Shown here: in pieces, positions 12,374 to 23,900 of the stretch
How positions within the stretch are numbered: position 1 is the first letter of the stretch
Layout: every line of letters starts with the position of its first letter
DNA from: Colius striatus
Lineage: Eukaryota > Chordata > Aves > Coliiformes > Coliidae
Length of the DNA: 64,000 nucleotides
Direction: 5' to 3'
Assembly: GCF_028858725.1 (NCBI RefSeq)
Contig: NC_084790.1
Span: 6,474,169-6,538,168 of the forward strand
Notes under the pieces: generated by a model
Database searches by the model: none
Told to the model about the DNA's origin: nothing
The model's input: the letters and a program-made list of their open reading frames with translations, nothing else
Made by a program: the position numbers and the translations under genes

Positions 12374-12767
12374 CCCTATGTTTTTGTGCTGCTGTGTCTG
12401 ACTCAATTTACTTGTTTACGTTATCCTGGTGTCTTGGCCAACAGCGTGTAGTGGGTTGACGAAGCAAGTAACGTGTTACTAGATTGCCTGGCTGGGCAAA
12501 ATAACCCCACAGATGCAAGCGTTTTTGTTAAAGGAGGCCAAGTACACAGTGCTGCCTGTGGCCGGCCTCCTGCTTCATGCTGAGGCTTGGCCAGTGTTGA
12601 GAGAACATATAAAACCTAATCAGGAATGGGGTCTGTATTTGAAACAGTAGCAAGTCTTGAAGAGCCGTGTTGTCCCATCAGTGCTTTGTGAGCTGCTGGA
12701 ACCAGCAGGGCTGTCTTCTGGCTGTCTCTCCACTCCGAAGATGACAAAGGTGTTTCACGTGATCATT

Positions 12768-13410
12768 TGATAATAAACTGAACGTGAGCCACCAATGTAC
12801 CCTCATGGCCAAGAAGGCCAAAGGCATCCTGGGATGCATCCAGAAGAGTGTGGCCAGCAGGTCAAGGGAGGTTCTTCTCCCCCTCTACTCTGCCCTGGTG
12901 AGGCCTCATCTGGAGTCCTGTGTCTAGTTCTGGGCTTCCCAGCTCAAGAGGGACAGGGAAGTGCTGGAGAGAGTCCAGTGCAGGGCCACCAAGATGATCA
13001 GGGGACTGGAACATCTTCCTTATGAGAAAAGACTGGGGGAACTGGGGCTGTTTAGTCTGGAGAAGAGGAGACTGAGGGGCGATGTCATTAACATTTACAA
13101 ATATCTAAAGGGTGGGTGTCAGGAGGTTGGGACATCCCTTTTTTTCTATAGTAGCCAGCAACAGGACAAGGGGTAATGGGATGAAGCTGGAACACAAAAA
13201 GTTCCACTTAAGAAAAAACTGTTTCACTGTTGAGGTGAGGGAGCCCTGGCACAGACTGCCCAGAGGGGTTCTGGAGGCTCCTTCCTTGGAGGTCTTCAGA
13301 ACCCGCCTGGACATGTTCCTATGCGACCTGATCTAGGTGACCCTGCTTCTGCAGGGGGTTGGACTAGATGATCTCTAAAGGTCCCTTCCAACCCCTACCG
13401 TTCTATGATT
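12768..13410 (+). mobile_element. CR1 LINE, 3' 640 bp
   Basis: A 5'-truncated CR1 covering the end of ORF2 and the 3'UTR. It starts at TGATAATAAACTGAACGTGA, includes CTGGAGAGAGTCCAGTGCAG and the TTCCACTTAAGAAAAAACTG block, and ends in GTTCTATGATT. The remnant frames are interrupted. It is about 0.75 kb upstream of a second, longer CR1 copy of a similar family in the same orientation, both in the convergent ZBTB5-GRHPR intergenic space. Confidence 0.93.
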
Positions 13411-14157
13411 TGAGATGCCCTTGTGGCCGGCCCACTTGCCTGCAAGGGTTCTTGCTCCTGCCACAGCCTTGATGGGAAGGGGTGTGTTGCCTGCAGCTCC
13501 CTCCTCGGATGAAGGCTGCAAAGCTTTGGGACTCTGGGAGCGTCCCCACTTGTGCGTGGAAATTACTGGACTTTCAGCTGTGTCAGTTCCCTGATGAATT
13601 CAGTTTGTGACTGTGCAGGTGGTTGTTCTGGCAAGAGACAGGATAAGTGGCCGCGATTATTTTTGGTAACAATGTCTCAATGCTCATCAGTGACCTTCCA
13701 GTTCTGCAGCACCAGGCAACTAACTGCTGGTTTGGTGACTTGCTTAGTAACATTAGTGCTGATGAGACTAAATTGCAGGATGTGACAGCACAATTCCTGT
13801 CTTGAATAGATGCCAGGGAAGTTCAATAGATTCTGAAAAGGCACAACAGCAGCAGTCTGTAATTTAAATGCAATATTGCACTCAGTTTTCCTTAATAATA
13901 CATGAAAGTTCAGCCTGGAGCCTCCTATGACAAGGAATGGCTGAACTTACGTCAGAGGGTGGCACAGCCATGTGTCAATGCTACCTCTGTGTAACTGTGT
14001 TTGCAGGAATATGTGCCTAGCTGGAACCTTGTGTTTGCTGGCACTGTGGAACCACTTTTGAAGGCTGGCCAGTCCTCCCGCAGAAAATAGTCTTGGAAAG
14101 ACTGTGGGAAAGTTTCCTGTTTGAAAACTTGCTCAGAGGCAGGATGTGTGTGCTTGT
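13411..14157. other. Intergenic sequence, nothing recognised
   Basis: Unique-looking sequence between two CR1 copies. I see no coding exon, RNA gene or further repeat family. The 77-codon open frame at 13552 has no recognisable features. Confidence 0.5.
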
Positions 14158-15368
14158 CCTCTGATCATCAAGGGGAAATCCTGTTTGACTGACCTGATAG
14201 CCTTCTGTGAGAGTATAATTGACTCGCTAGATGCGGGGAGAGCAGTGGGGGTCATCTACCTTGACTTCAGCAAGGCTTTTGACACTGTCTCCCATAACAT
14301 CCTCATCAGAAAGCTCAGGCAGTGCGGGTTGGACGAGTGGATGGTGAGGTGGATCAAGAGCTGGCTGAATGACAGAGCCCAGAGGATGGTGACCAACAGA
14401 GCTGAGTCAAGTTGGAGGTCTGTGGTCAGTGGGGTTCACAGCGGTCAGTTCTGGGGTCAGTCTGATTCAACATCTTCATCAATAACCTGGATGAGGGGAC
14501 AGAGTTCATTCAGCAGACTTATCAGCAAGTTCAGTGATGGCACCAAACTGGGAGGACTGGCTGTTTCACCAGAGGCTGTGCTGCCATTCAGTGGCATCTC
14601 AACCAGTTGGGCAGAGAGGAACCTTATGAGGTTCAACAAGGGCAAATGCACCTGGGGAGGAACAACCCCATGCACCGGGACAAGCTGGGGATTGCCTGCT
14701 GGAGAGCAGCTCTGCAGAGAGAGACCTGGGAGTGCTGGTTGATAATAAACTATACACGAGCCAGCAATGTGCCCTCGTGGGCAAGAAGGACAATGGCAGC
14801 CTGGGGGGCATCAAGAAGAGTGTGGCCAGCAGGTCAAGGGAGGTTTTGCTGCCCCTCTGCTCTGCCCTGCTGAGGCCTCATCTGGAGTCCTGTGTCCAGT
14901 TCTGGGCTCCTCAGCTCAAGAGGGACAGGGAACTGCTGGAGAGAGTCCAATGCAGTGCTACTTGAGCATCTTCCTTACAAGGAAAGGTTGTGGGACCTGG
15001 GGCTGTTCAGCCTGGAGGAGACTGAGGGGGGACCTTATTACTACTTACAAGTATTTGAAAAGTGGATGTCAAGAGGATGAGGGAACACTTTCTTTTGTAG
15101 TGTCCAGTGACAGGACAAGGGGTAATGGACAACAGCTGAAACACAAAAAGTTCCACTTAAAGAAAAACTTCTTTCCTGTGAGGGTGAGGGAGCCCTGGCA
15201 CAGGCTGCCCAGGGAGAGGGCGTGCAGTCTCCTCTGGAGGTTTTCACAACCCACCTGGACGTATTCTTATGTGACCTGGTCTAGGTGGAGCTGCTTTAGC
15301 AGGAGGTTTGACTGGATGATCTTTAGAGATCATACAGCCACTACCATTCTGTGATTCTATGGTTCTAT
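14158..15368 (+). mobile_element. CR1 LINE with broken reverse-transcriptase segment
   Basis: The longest CR1 in the window. The first 300 bases still encode part of the ORF2 reverse transcriptase, recognisable by VIYLDFSKAFDTVSHNIL and the WIKSWLNDRAQRMV block. The frame then shifts around 14445. The expected F/YADD catalytic box reads FSDG near 14535, so both frame and active site are lost. The 3' part matches the neighbouring CR1 and ends in ATTCTGTGATTCTATGGTTC. It is a dead 5'-truncated copy. Confidence 0.94.
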
Positions 15369-18300
15369 TATCTATGCAACATCTGTAAAATCCATAATCC
15401 CTGGCTGTTTACCTGCTGGTGGCACAAAGTTTTGACTACACATTTTTGTTACAGAATATGTGCAGAACCTGGTAAAGAGGATTTTCCCCTTGGACCTGGC
15501 AAGGCTTACCTGTGCTTTGTTGTAAGTCGGTTCAGCTCTGGCCAGGCACGCTCAGACTTGTCTGAAAAACCTCAGGTTGTTTTAAGTTGTTTTATAATTT
15601 GCAGTTTTTATAGTATTTTTATGACCCAAAATATTTTCATTAAGGGCATACTGATAATTTCTGTGGCTGGCAGAGCAAAATGATTGACAGCTGCAGCAAG
15701 TACTCTTTTTAATGAATTCCCAGATGCAACACCTGAAACGTGCTTCTGTCACTCTGGCAGCCTTACAAGCTTGTGTCTGATTCCTTATATACTTACGGAG
15801 TCTAATGCAAGTGCTCAGTCTGTTACATTTAACTACTTCTCACATCGTTAGAAGACACAAATTCTCCACTATTTACTTGACATGCACAATCTTTAGTGTC
15901 AGAAATCATACCAGACCAGCAAACTAACCTAATGGAGTTGCACTCATGGAGTATGGCCAAGGCTTCCACCTTGAAGTAAATCCTTCTGATCTCTGTTACA
16001 TCAATTGTCAACTTTCCAGCCCGCTGACATGCTGGGGAGCCCACTCCCTTCCTGTCTTCCACCACTGCTACAAGTGTTAGCTTGGGCAGCAGACCTCTTG
16101 TTAGAAACTTCCCAAACACTTTCTGCTTCTGATGGTCAGGCATACAGTAGTCAGCAAGGCTTGTGAATAAAAATGGATTGATAAACATGTCAGATGCTCT
16201 CTGAGGCATGAAGCAAAGGTCTTCCCTTTAACTAGCCAGCGTCAATAACTAGTTAATGAACATCTTCCAATAGCTAGTATTGCTATGAGTATGGTTCATT
16301 TAACATAAAGAGAAATTCAAGCAGAGAATTCAGCACTAACACTTGCCACGGGACAGGAAGAGAAGTAGAGTACTAGATGGACTTCAATTTCCAAGCACAG
16401 GCTTTCCTCTGTGTTTCAGCCCTCTCCCTGCACCAGGCTTACGATGCCAGCTTCTGCCCTCCGCTCTCATCTCTTAAGAAATGTTTTGGGTGGTTATGCA
16501 ACACCTCACACAGCTTTTTTGTGTGATGAGAGCTGGACAAAACAGAATGCTGCTGCTTTCAGAGGTGCAGACTGGTGAATTTCCTTTTACCCTTGCCAGA
16601 AACCTTTCTGTGCCATACAATAAAGAGCAGTGAATTGAGTGTTTCAGGCACGATATTGCCACTGTCCTGGGCTTTCCTCCAGAGGGGATTCTGTGTCTGG
16701 CTGCCTGGGGTGCACCCGCTTGCCATGGGCCGAATTTTCGGGGCACTGAACGGCTGCCAGGGGGAGCACAGCCAGGCTGTGGCCTCCCTGTTGAGGAAGC
16801 CCGTCGCTGTTCCTCCTCCTGGCCCATGGACACCGAGACCCCTGCTCGGAGCGCAGTGAAGAGCTGTTGGCAGTGCTGCTGAGAGCATCACCACTGCACT
16901 CCAGGCCTGGGACTGAGACACTTCCCTCTTGCCTGGTGCAGCCCTTTGTCCTCCTCCCCGTGTGCCGTTGCTTCAGAAAGATGCCAGTTCTGCATCTGTC
17001 CAGCAGCTGAGGCTTTGTGATACTTTTTCAGCATGATTTCTACAGCCCTGAGTGGCTCTCACTGAGTCCTGAAGTGTACTGGAAGCCTTTGGGCCACGGG
17101 AGGAAGGATCTTTCTTGCCTGGGTGCAGGAGCACTGCTGGGCACGTGGCGTGGCCGGGCAGAGCTGTGGCAGGGAGGCACCGGGTGATGCAGGCGCGGTG
17201 CTTGTACCAGCTGAAACTCCCAGACTGCCCTCAGCATCTGCCACTTCTTCCATTGCTCTAAGAGGCTTGTGGCTGGCTAGTGTGGAGGAGGGAGCTGCCT
17301 TTGTTGCTTGACTTTGTCTCTGGTCTGTCTGTGCTGAATGCAGATGGTGTCTGTGTGGGAGGTGTCTCAGGACAGACACAGAGGGTGAGGAAAGGTCAGG
17401 GTCCAGCAGCTTTGCCCTGTCTGCCAAAGGCAGTTGCTGCAGCAGGGTAAACCTCAGCCCCAAGATGCAAGCAGGCCCGTCATGCATTTATCCCAGGGGA
17501 TAAACATTTGCCCAGCAGCAGCATCACATTGGTGCTGGGGACAGGGAGGGGAGTGGGGCCCACACTGAGCACACCCCTGTCCTCACACATGCCCAGCATC
17601 CCTGGGGCTGGGGCTGAGGCCTGGCAGCAAACCCCTGCAAAGGCCAGGGTGCAGAGGAGAGGGCACTGCAGTAATGCAGGCAGCTGAGCTGTTCTCTATG
17701 CAAAGGGACAGGGGCCCTCATACAAACATTCCCCTCAGCTGAGTGGATCAGCCACTTCTGCCACCATTCACCTTGGATGACACCAGCGGAGCTCAGGTGC
17801 CCTCCTGCCCAAGCTTGGCCACAACGAGGAGGTTCACTGGGCTCAGTCCAACATAGCATGTAAGAATTGAGCAGCAAAAAGAGCAATAGACTTGAGCTGG
17901 CTCCAGCCACATTTCCTCCCAGCAGCAGGGGACACCCAGCACGATGGCAGTGGAGTATCTGTGGTGGGCATCGCATTCCTACTGCAATCCCTCCACGTAT
18001 CACCACGCAGCACTGTGCTTGGGCTGCAATTTCAGTACATTGTTGTATTTCCTCCACTAAATCAAAATCCAGCATAACGTCAAATGCCTACAGAGCAGTG
18101 AATTGGATATTAATCTTCAAACCCTCACGTGGATTAGCTAAAAGAATACATTTGGAGGGTAGCAGGCTCTGGCAGGCGCTGGGGCAGAGGAGTAAGGGCG
18201 CTGGTCAGGTTGCATGGGAGCCCACGTGGTTGGCAACACAGCCCCCAAGTCCACCCACCCCATGCACCAAGCAGAAATCAGTGCTTGCCCTGCGACCAAG

Positions 18301-20715
18301 ACTGCTTTTCAACCTTGCTTCAAGCTGCAAGGAATCATTTCTAATCATGCTTAATCCTGACTGAAGGCAACTGCTCCAGAGATACAAGCTCCTGGGTTAC
18401 ATTTAGGTGTTGTCCTGTGGAGCACAGAGGCCAACAGAACCGCTCCAGCCTTGGCTGTGGAGGAATGAAGGATGGAGATGACTTTTGTTGCAGCCAAGTA
18501 GCTGGTGCAGGTGCACTGCTGCTGGCAGAACTTGTTACTGCTTAGCAGCTTCAGCAGCTGCCTTGGCTGAACAGACTGGCTATGCTTTGTGTTCCATGTC
18601 TGTAGGATGGATTCCCCTGGGGTCAAGCGGGCCAAAACGTTCACTTACTTCCTGCTCCACTCTGTGCCTCCCACAGCCTTGGAAGCAATGCTGACCCTTG
18701 TTTCATATGCTGCTCTGAATGCCAAAAGCTGGGGAGAAGGAACACTGAAGCTGGGAGAGGAGGATGGCCAATGGAGAGCCACAGCTCACAAAGAACTCAA
18801 GCCCAGGTCTGCTTCTCACCACATTTCACAGCACGGGGTCTATGAGCACATGGAGCTGGGAGGAGGCTGGTTTAAAACTAGTGAGAGGCATCTCCAGGCC
18901 ATGCAGCATTGGCAGCCATGTCACCACGTGCTGTCACCAGATCCCGCAGGGCACAGGCAAGGCTGTCCCACCTGCCTCGAGGTGGTAGGTGCCAAGAGGG
19001 CACGAGGGGATGGGACTGTGGCAAGGCACCTCCAAGCAAGGAGGGCCACACAGACCTCCGTCTCATCCCTCACCTGCCCTAGCAGGCCACACTTGCCAAG
19101 GCTTCCCCACTGTGTTGCAGAGGTAGAAACAAAAAGAAGTTAAATTGAACTGGCCCCCTCATCATCCGTGTGTTCAGACGTGGGCAACACAAATTCTCAG
19201 GTCACACACATGCCCAGCTGTGACAGTGCTGTCCATGCAAGACTGGGCACAGGACAAGTCTCTGGGAGCACTCCAGCAAATGCTTGTTTAACACACTTAG
19301 CTGTTGATTTCAAAAGGCAATAACCCTATACATTGAATGCTTGCCTTTTATTCTTAAAATCCCAGTTGGGTACTTTCCTCTTCAGTACATTGAACTTTCC
19401 ATAACTGCTCCCTGAGTCCTGGCTGCCCACAAAGATGGGGAAATTGCTGGTCTAGACTGTGAAGCTGTGACCATAGGTCCCAGAGAAGGTGCCCCAGGGC
19501 TCCCAAAGGGCTCGGTTCCCATCTGAGTTGGGTTTGCTTGCAGCAGGCTGGGAAGGAATGCCACAGCTGCAGGGGACTCTTGAGGAAAGAAGCTCCTTTC
19601 CAGCAAGCTCCCAGAGCAAGTGGGGTGACACTGGCAAAGGGTCTTGCTCACTTCTTATTCGTGGGAAGAAAACTTTGCAAGACCACAGCTAAGCTCCCTG
19701 CTGAGCAAATTGAGGAATGAGTTGCTTTTGTCCTTGAGAGCATGGCTGGATGCTTCAGTGCCACTTACTCAAGGTGCAGGATCCTGCTGCAGACAGCTTA
19801 TGGACACACTCCCTACCAAACTGGAAAACATTCTTGACCCTTTCCACCCTTGCAGCAGGAAGTTGCTCCAGGATCACACTCAACACAAGAGCATTCAATT
19901 TCTGAGGAGCTTTAAATGTGCTAAATTCCTCCTGCCACTGCAAGGCAGTGTTGCAGCCACCTTTCTCTTAAGGACACAATGTCAGCAGGGCACACTGCCC
20001 TCAGGCAAGCAGTACAGCTCACCCAATTGTTTCACAGCTGGAGCAGAGGTTTCCTGGGGAGGACCAGTAAGGAGAGATGGGTTCCAAACCCCATTTGTAG
20101 AAGTGCTACAGCTGCTGTAGGAGATGGAACCCCAAAAGCCCCTGAAATGCACCTATCCCAGGCCTGCCAGCTAGAGCCCTGGCAGCTGCTCATGTTTTCC
20201 TCTAACATGTCATTGCATATCTGGGAAAAAGAAACCGATTTGGGGAGAAGTGCTGAGGCCAGATCAAGTGGGGAATTGCAGAATCTCCCAGTGTGAGTTC
20301 CAGTTTGCATTCACTTCAGAGCCATGCCCAGAACAAAGATTCAAAAGGCAGAGCTGGAGATGCCAGAGGAGCCATACAAGCTTTTTTTTCCTGTTCTTTA
20401 GACAGCTGAAGAACAGAAACATAGTACCTTCACACCGATTCAACGAGACCCTGCTTGGCTGTGGGCTGGCAGCAGCTGCCTTGGCATAAGTGGGCCTGTG
20501 CTTACCGAGCAATTGCCTCTCCTTCCTTCCTGGCTACAAACTGGGAGCTGAAGTAGGGACCTGCCTGGCCTCTCGGTGACTCCAGGAGCAGGGCTCTGAG
20601 GTCAGGCACTGCTGCAGCAGCTCCCTTAGGGTACACACGCTGGCCAGGGACCAGACACCATCCACAGCTGCTGCATGCAGCCTCGGCAGTGCCATGTGCT
20701 CTGATTCAAACAAAA
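15369..20715. other. Convergent intergenic region, no gene seen
   Basis: About 5.3 kb between the last CR1 and the GRHPR 3' end. Short open frames occur on both strands (the largest are 184 codons at 18589 and 183 codons at 17524), but they overlap each other on opposite strands and lack domains, splice logic or compositional bias. I see no RNA gene and no further clear repeat family. Confidence 0.5.
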
Positions 20716-20741
20716 CAAGCACAACACACTCACTGCTGCTC

Positions 20742-20747
20742 TTTAAT
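20742..20747 (-). terminator. GRHPR: Poly(A) signal ATTAAA, predicted GRHPR 3' end
   Basis: The + strand reads TTTAAT, which is ATTAAA on the gene strand, about 130 bases beyond the GRHPR stop codon. ATTAAA is the commonest variant hexamer. A short 3'UTR of about 150-160 bases is inferred. Confidence 0.55.
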
Positions 20748-20877
20748 GGCTGTGGCACAACCCCCTCCCCACGGGCACCGCTCTGCAAGGGCACCACGGC
20801 ACGGGACTGGTCTGTGAGGCGTCTGCAGGGCATGGCCACAGTGAGTGCTGCTGCCCTGGGGCGCAGGGCCGTGGCCC

Positions 20878-20999
20878 TCACAGCTGCAGCTCGTGGGGCA
20901 TGGGCTCCCCACGCAGCCCTGCCAGCAGGTTGTTGGCTGCCAGCACGGCCATGGTGCTCCTCGTTGCGTACGTGGCGCTCCCGATGTGCGGCAGGATCA
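20878..20999 (-). CDS. GRHPR: GRHPR coding exon 9 (terminal)
   Basis: Acceptor CTGCAG/TGATC. Encodes [17 protein letters not shown] with catalytic H287, then [15 protein letters not shown] and ends HELQL-stop. It is separated from exon 8 by the largest intron of the gene (2.36 kb). Confidence 0.97.
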
Positions 21000-23900
21000 C
21001 TGCAGGGACACAGACGGTCACTTGCTCGTCTCTTACCTTTGCTGACTTTTCACAGGGCTCTTCCCATGGGGGGGGAAACCTGTGTCCTGCACCAGCTGCT
21101 GCTCCACCAGGAGCTGACACCAGACATGAAGTGTGAAACAAAACCATCAGCCCCTGAAGACTGGAAAAGACATCTGATAAATGGGTAACTGCAGCCGTGT
21201 GTTTTTAAGTCAACCAGGCTAAAGAGTCAGCCAAGAGAGGGTCCTCCTTCCTGCATTTGGGCTTGGTACTCACCTTCCTGCACAGGCTCGAGTCAGTAGC
21301 ACGTGTCATAATACCATCCCTGTGCGTGCTGTGCCCTGACTGCTTTAGGAGGTCCTGCTCACCCACAGGCACAAGCCAACAGGTATCGGGGCAAGAGCCT
21401 GAGGGCTATTGTGAAACAGGGTGGTTTACAGACCCCTGTTGAACAGAGAAAGGCACTGGGAGGCAAAGGGCCCCTGTTGAACAGAGCCAGCATGCTGTAG
21501 CACTGTCAGGGCAGGGATTTTTGTTCACCTGTGTGAAAAGGGTCCTTTTACACCACATAAACAAGCTGAAGCTGCTCTACTGGTAAATAATTGCAACGCT
21601 AGTAGTGGAGAGTACTTTCAAGCTTGCACTGCAGTCTCTGCTTTTTTGTAACAGCATCTACAGGCAATGCAGAAGCTCAAACACAACATGTGCTCTGCTC
21701 TGAGGGCACAAGGTTCTCCCAAGGACCGTGGGGACATTTAGGTCCTTTCTCCCTGAGTCAAGAACCAGCTTGGTTCCTTGTTTGCTGTGAAAGTAATGTC
21801 AGCACTTCTTCCTTCTCTGCCTATGCTGTATTCCTCCAGCTGCTGAAAGCGTTTGTCAGTTTTGGGTAAAATCTGTGAATAGTTTCAGGGTCATCAAAGC
21901 CTCATTTCTGAAAACAAATACATATGCAGGCACTTGACTGTGTGAGAGGAAGCTGCTCTGGCCCAGCTCGTGCCATCAGCTCTCAGTGGTGCCTGCTCAG
22001 GGACCCTGTTCAGGGTCACAGACAAGCACAGACCTTTACAACTAGAAAGCAGTGCCTTCTCTGTGAGCCATTTCTGTCTCTCTGCTGTCTCGAGGGACAC
22101 AAGTGAACCAGTCTAGCTTGTGTCTGAGTCAGACCCCTGCTCCCTGTCTGCAGGAGAGAGAAGCTCCTGTCCCTGCTTTACAGTGGGTGGGCCAAGTTAC
22201 TCACTGAAGAGCACACTGAGGGAAGGCAGCGAACATGTCAGGAGCTGTCCCAAACTCATTCCAGGCCACTGGCTGCTTGTGAGGTGCTTGTGAGGATGGA
22301 GCTGCACTGGTGCACAGCAAGGCCACCAGAAACAGTCCCCCACATAGCCCCTTCAGTCTGCAATGAGAATGCCAAGGAAACACTGAGGCCTGTTCACATC
22401 CTGCCCCACATGTCAGCTCCCAGCAAGCTTTCAGGACAGCACTGGTTAAACTTTACACTGGTTAGTTACTGCCCTTGGTTGCAGATGCTCCTGCCTCCAT
22501 TGCAGCAGTCTTCAGCAATGCTGAAGCACAAGAACAGCCAAGCAAGCCTCTTCTTCATCAGCCTTCCTCACCCAACCTAACCTCCTCTGGAAAAGAGATG
22601 CACTGCTCCTGGGACCAGCATCTTCCTACCTGCCTGATGCCAGCAAACCAGTTGCCCGAGCTACACTGGGCTCCTCTTCCCCAATGAAAGCTGCCTTGGG
22701 TTGCCAGAGCGATACAGCTAGGCCCATCTGCAAAGAAAACCTCTGTGTGTCCCATGGTGTGAGTGCTTGCTGGCCTCCTCAGCTCGGGGCTGTCTGCTTT
22801 GCTGAGCACACGTGCTGAACCTGCCAGCCCAGGCTCATGGGGGATACACCAGTTGGCAAGTTCTGCAGCAAGCAGTGCTCTCAAGGCCAAGATTCTTCTA
22901 GGCAGACTCAGCATCCAGCTTTTTAGCCATGTGGGAAGTTTTTCTAGCTGAGGAGCTTGCAGAATACCAAAGCTTGACAGGGCTTGAGTAGGGATTTGGT
23001 TTCTCATTGAGACATCTGCTGGTACCAGACTCTGAATTTCACCTCATGGAGATCCACTAGGAAGGTGTAAAAATGAGCCAATCTCAGTGGCTTTCTGGAG
23101 AAAAGATACCCTCCACATGCTGATGAGGTCTTCCTCTCTAGCAGCTCCCTGCATTGTACAGTGGCTCCCTGCAGTCTGCTTAAGAGCACTTTGCCTTCCT
23201 GTCCTTGTGCCTCATTGCTTGTTCACACCATCAGGCCAAATGGGACAGAGTACCCTCGAGACACCAGTGGGCAGGTCCCCAGCCATGGGGACACGGGACA
23301 GCCAGAGCACAGGCTGTCAGAGCAGAGGGGCTCCATCCACCCTGATGGCTGCTTACCACAGTTCTTGAGGGAGAGCAGCGGGTGGTCAGTGGGCAGCGGC
23401 TCCGGTGTCGTGACGTCCAGCCCCGCTGCTGCGATCTGGCCATTGGCCAGCGCCTCATACAGGTCCTCCTGGTTCACCACAGCCCCCCTGGCAAATAGGG
23501 AGAGGCTCAGCTGCTGCTGAGGGCTTCCCGTGGGCTCCATGTGCCCACAGAGCGAGGCACAGGCAGCCCGAGGTGTCCAGGGACCTGGGTGGACACCCTG
23601 AGTTGGGCTGCATGGGTTCTGCCCTGCCACCATGCTCCACAAGGCAGTGGGGACAGAAGGCCACCACTGGACTCAGCCAAGGAGCTCTCTGTCCTGAGAA
23701 CAAGGCTTCTGGCAGTCACAGCCCTCTCCTGTGAAATCTCTCAGTCTCACCCTCCCATCACCCCTCCAACCTCCTCCACTGGGGACATGAGGCTCTGGGG
23801 AGGAGACAGATGCTGTAGCCTCCTGAATAAGTTATCCTGCCTCTGCCTTGATCCCAAGAGGGCTGGAGGTAGCACACCATGCCCTGAGCAGACTGTCCTT

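Larger units (their letters stand above)
7336..12395 (+). other. ZBTB5: ZBTB5 terminal exon (CDS plus long 3'UTR)
   Basis: The exon opens at 7336, just after the splice acceptor. It carries four bases of 5'UTR, the whole CDS, and a 3'UTR of about 3.0 kb. No canonical AATAAA or ATTAAA occurs on this strand between the stop codon and 12368, so the UTR probably runs to about 12395. The UTR contains a MIR-like segment near 9.55 kb and a CR1 tail near 11.15 kb. AT-rich stretches at 9.9-10.9 kb are typical of regulatory 3'UTRs. The 3' boundary is inferred from the poly(A) signal only. Confidence 0.7.

Noticed and set aside
14767-15354. 195-codon open frame
   Set aside because: It is a shifted reading of CR1 ORF2-end/3'UTR sequence, not a gene.
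15829-16209. 126-codon minus-strand open frame
   Set aside because: No recognisable family and no flanking splice signals that extend it. The sequence is intergenic between two genes with defined ends.
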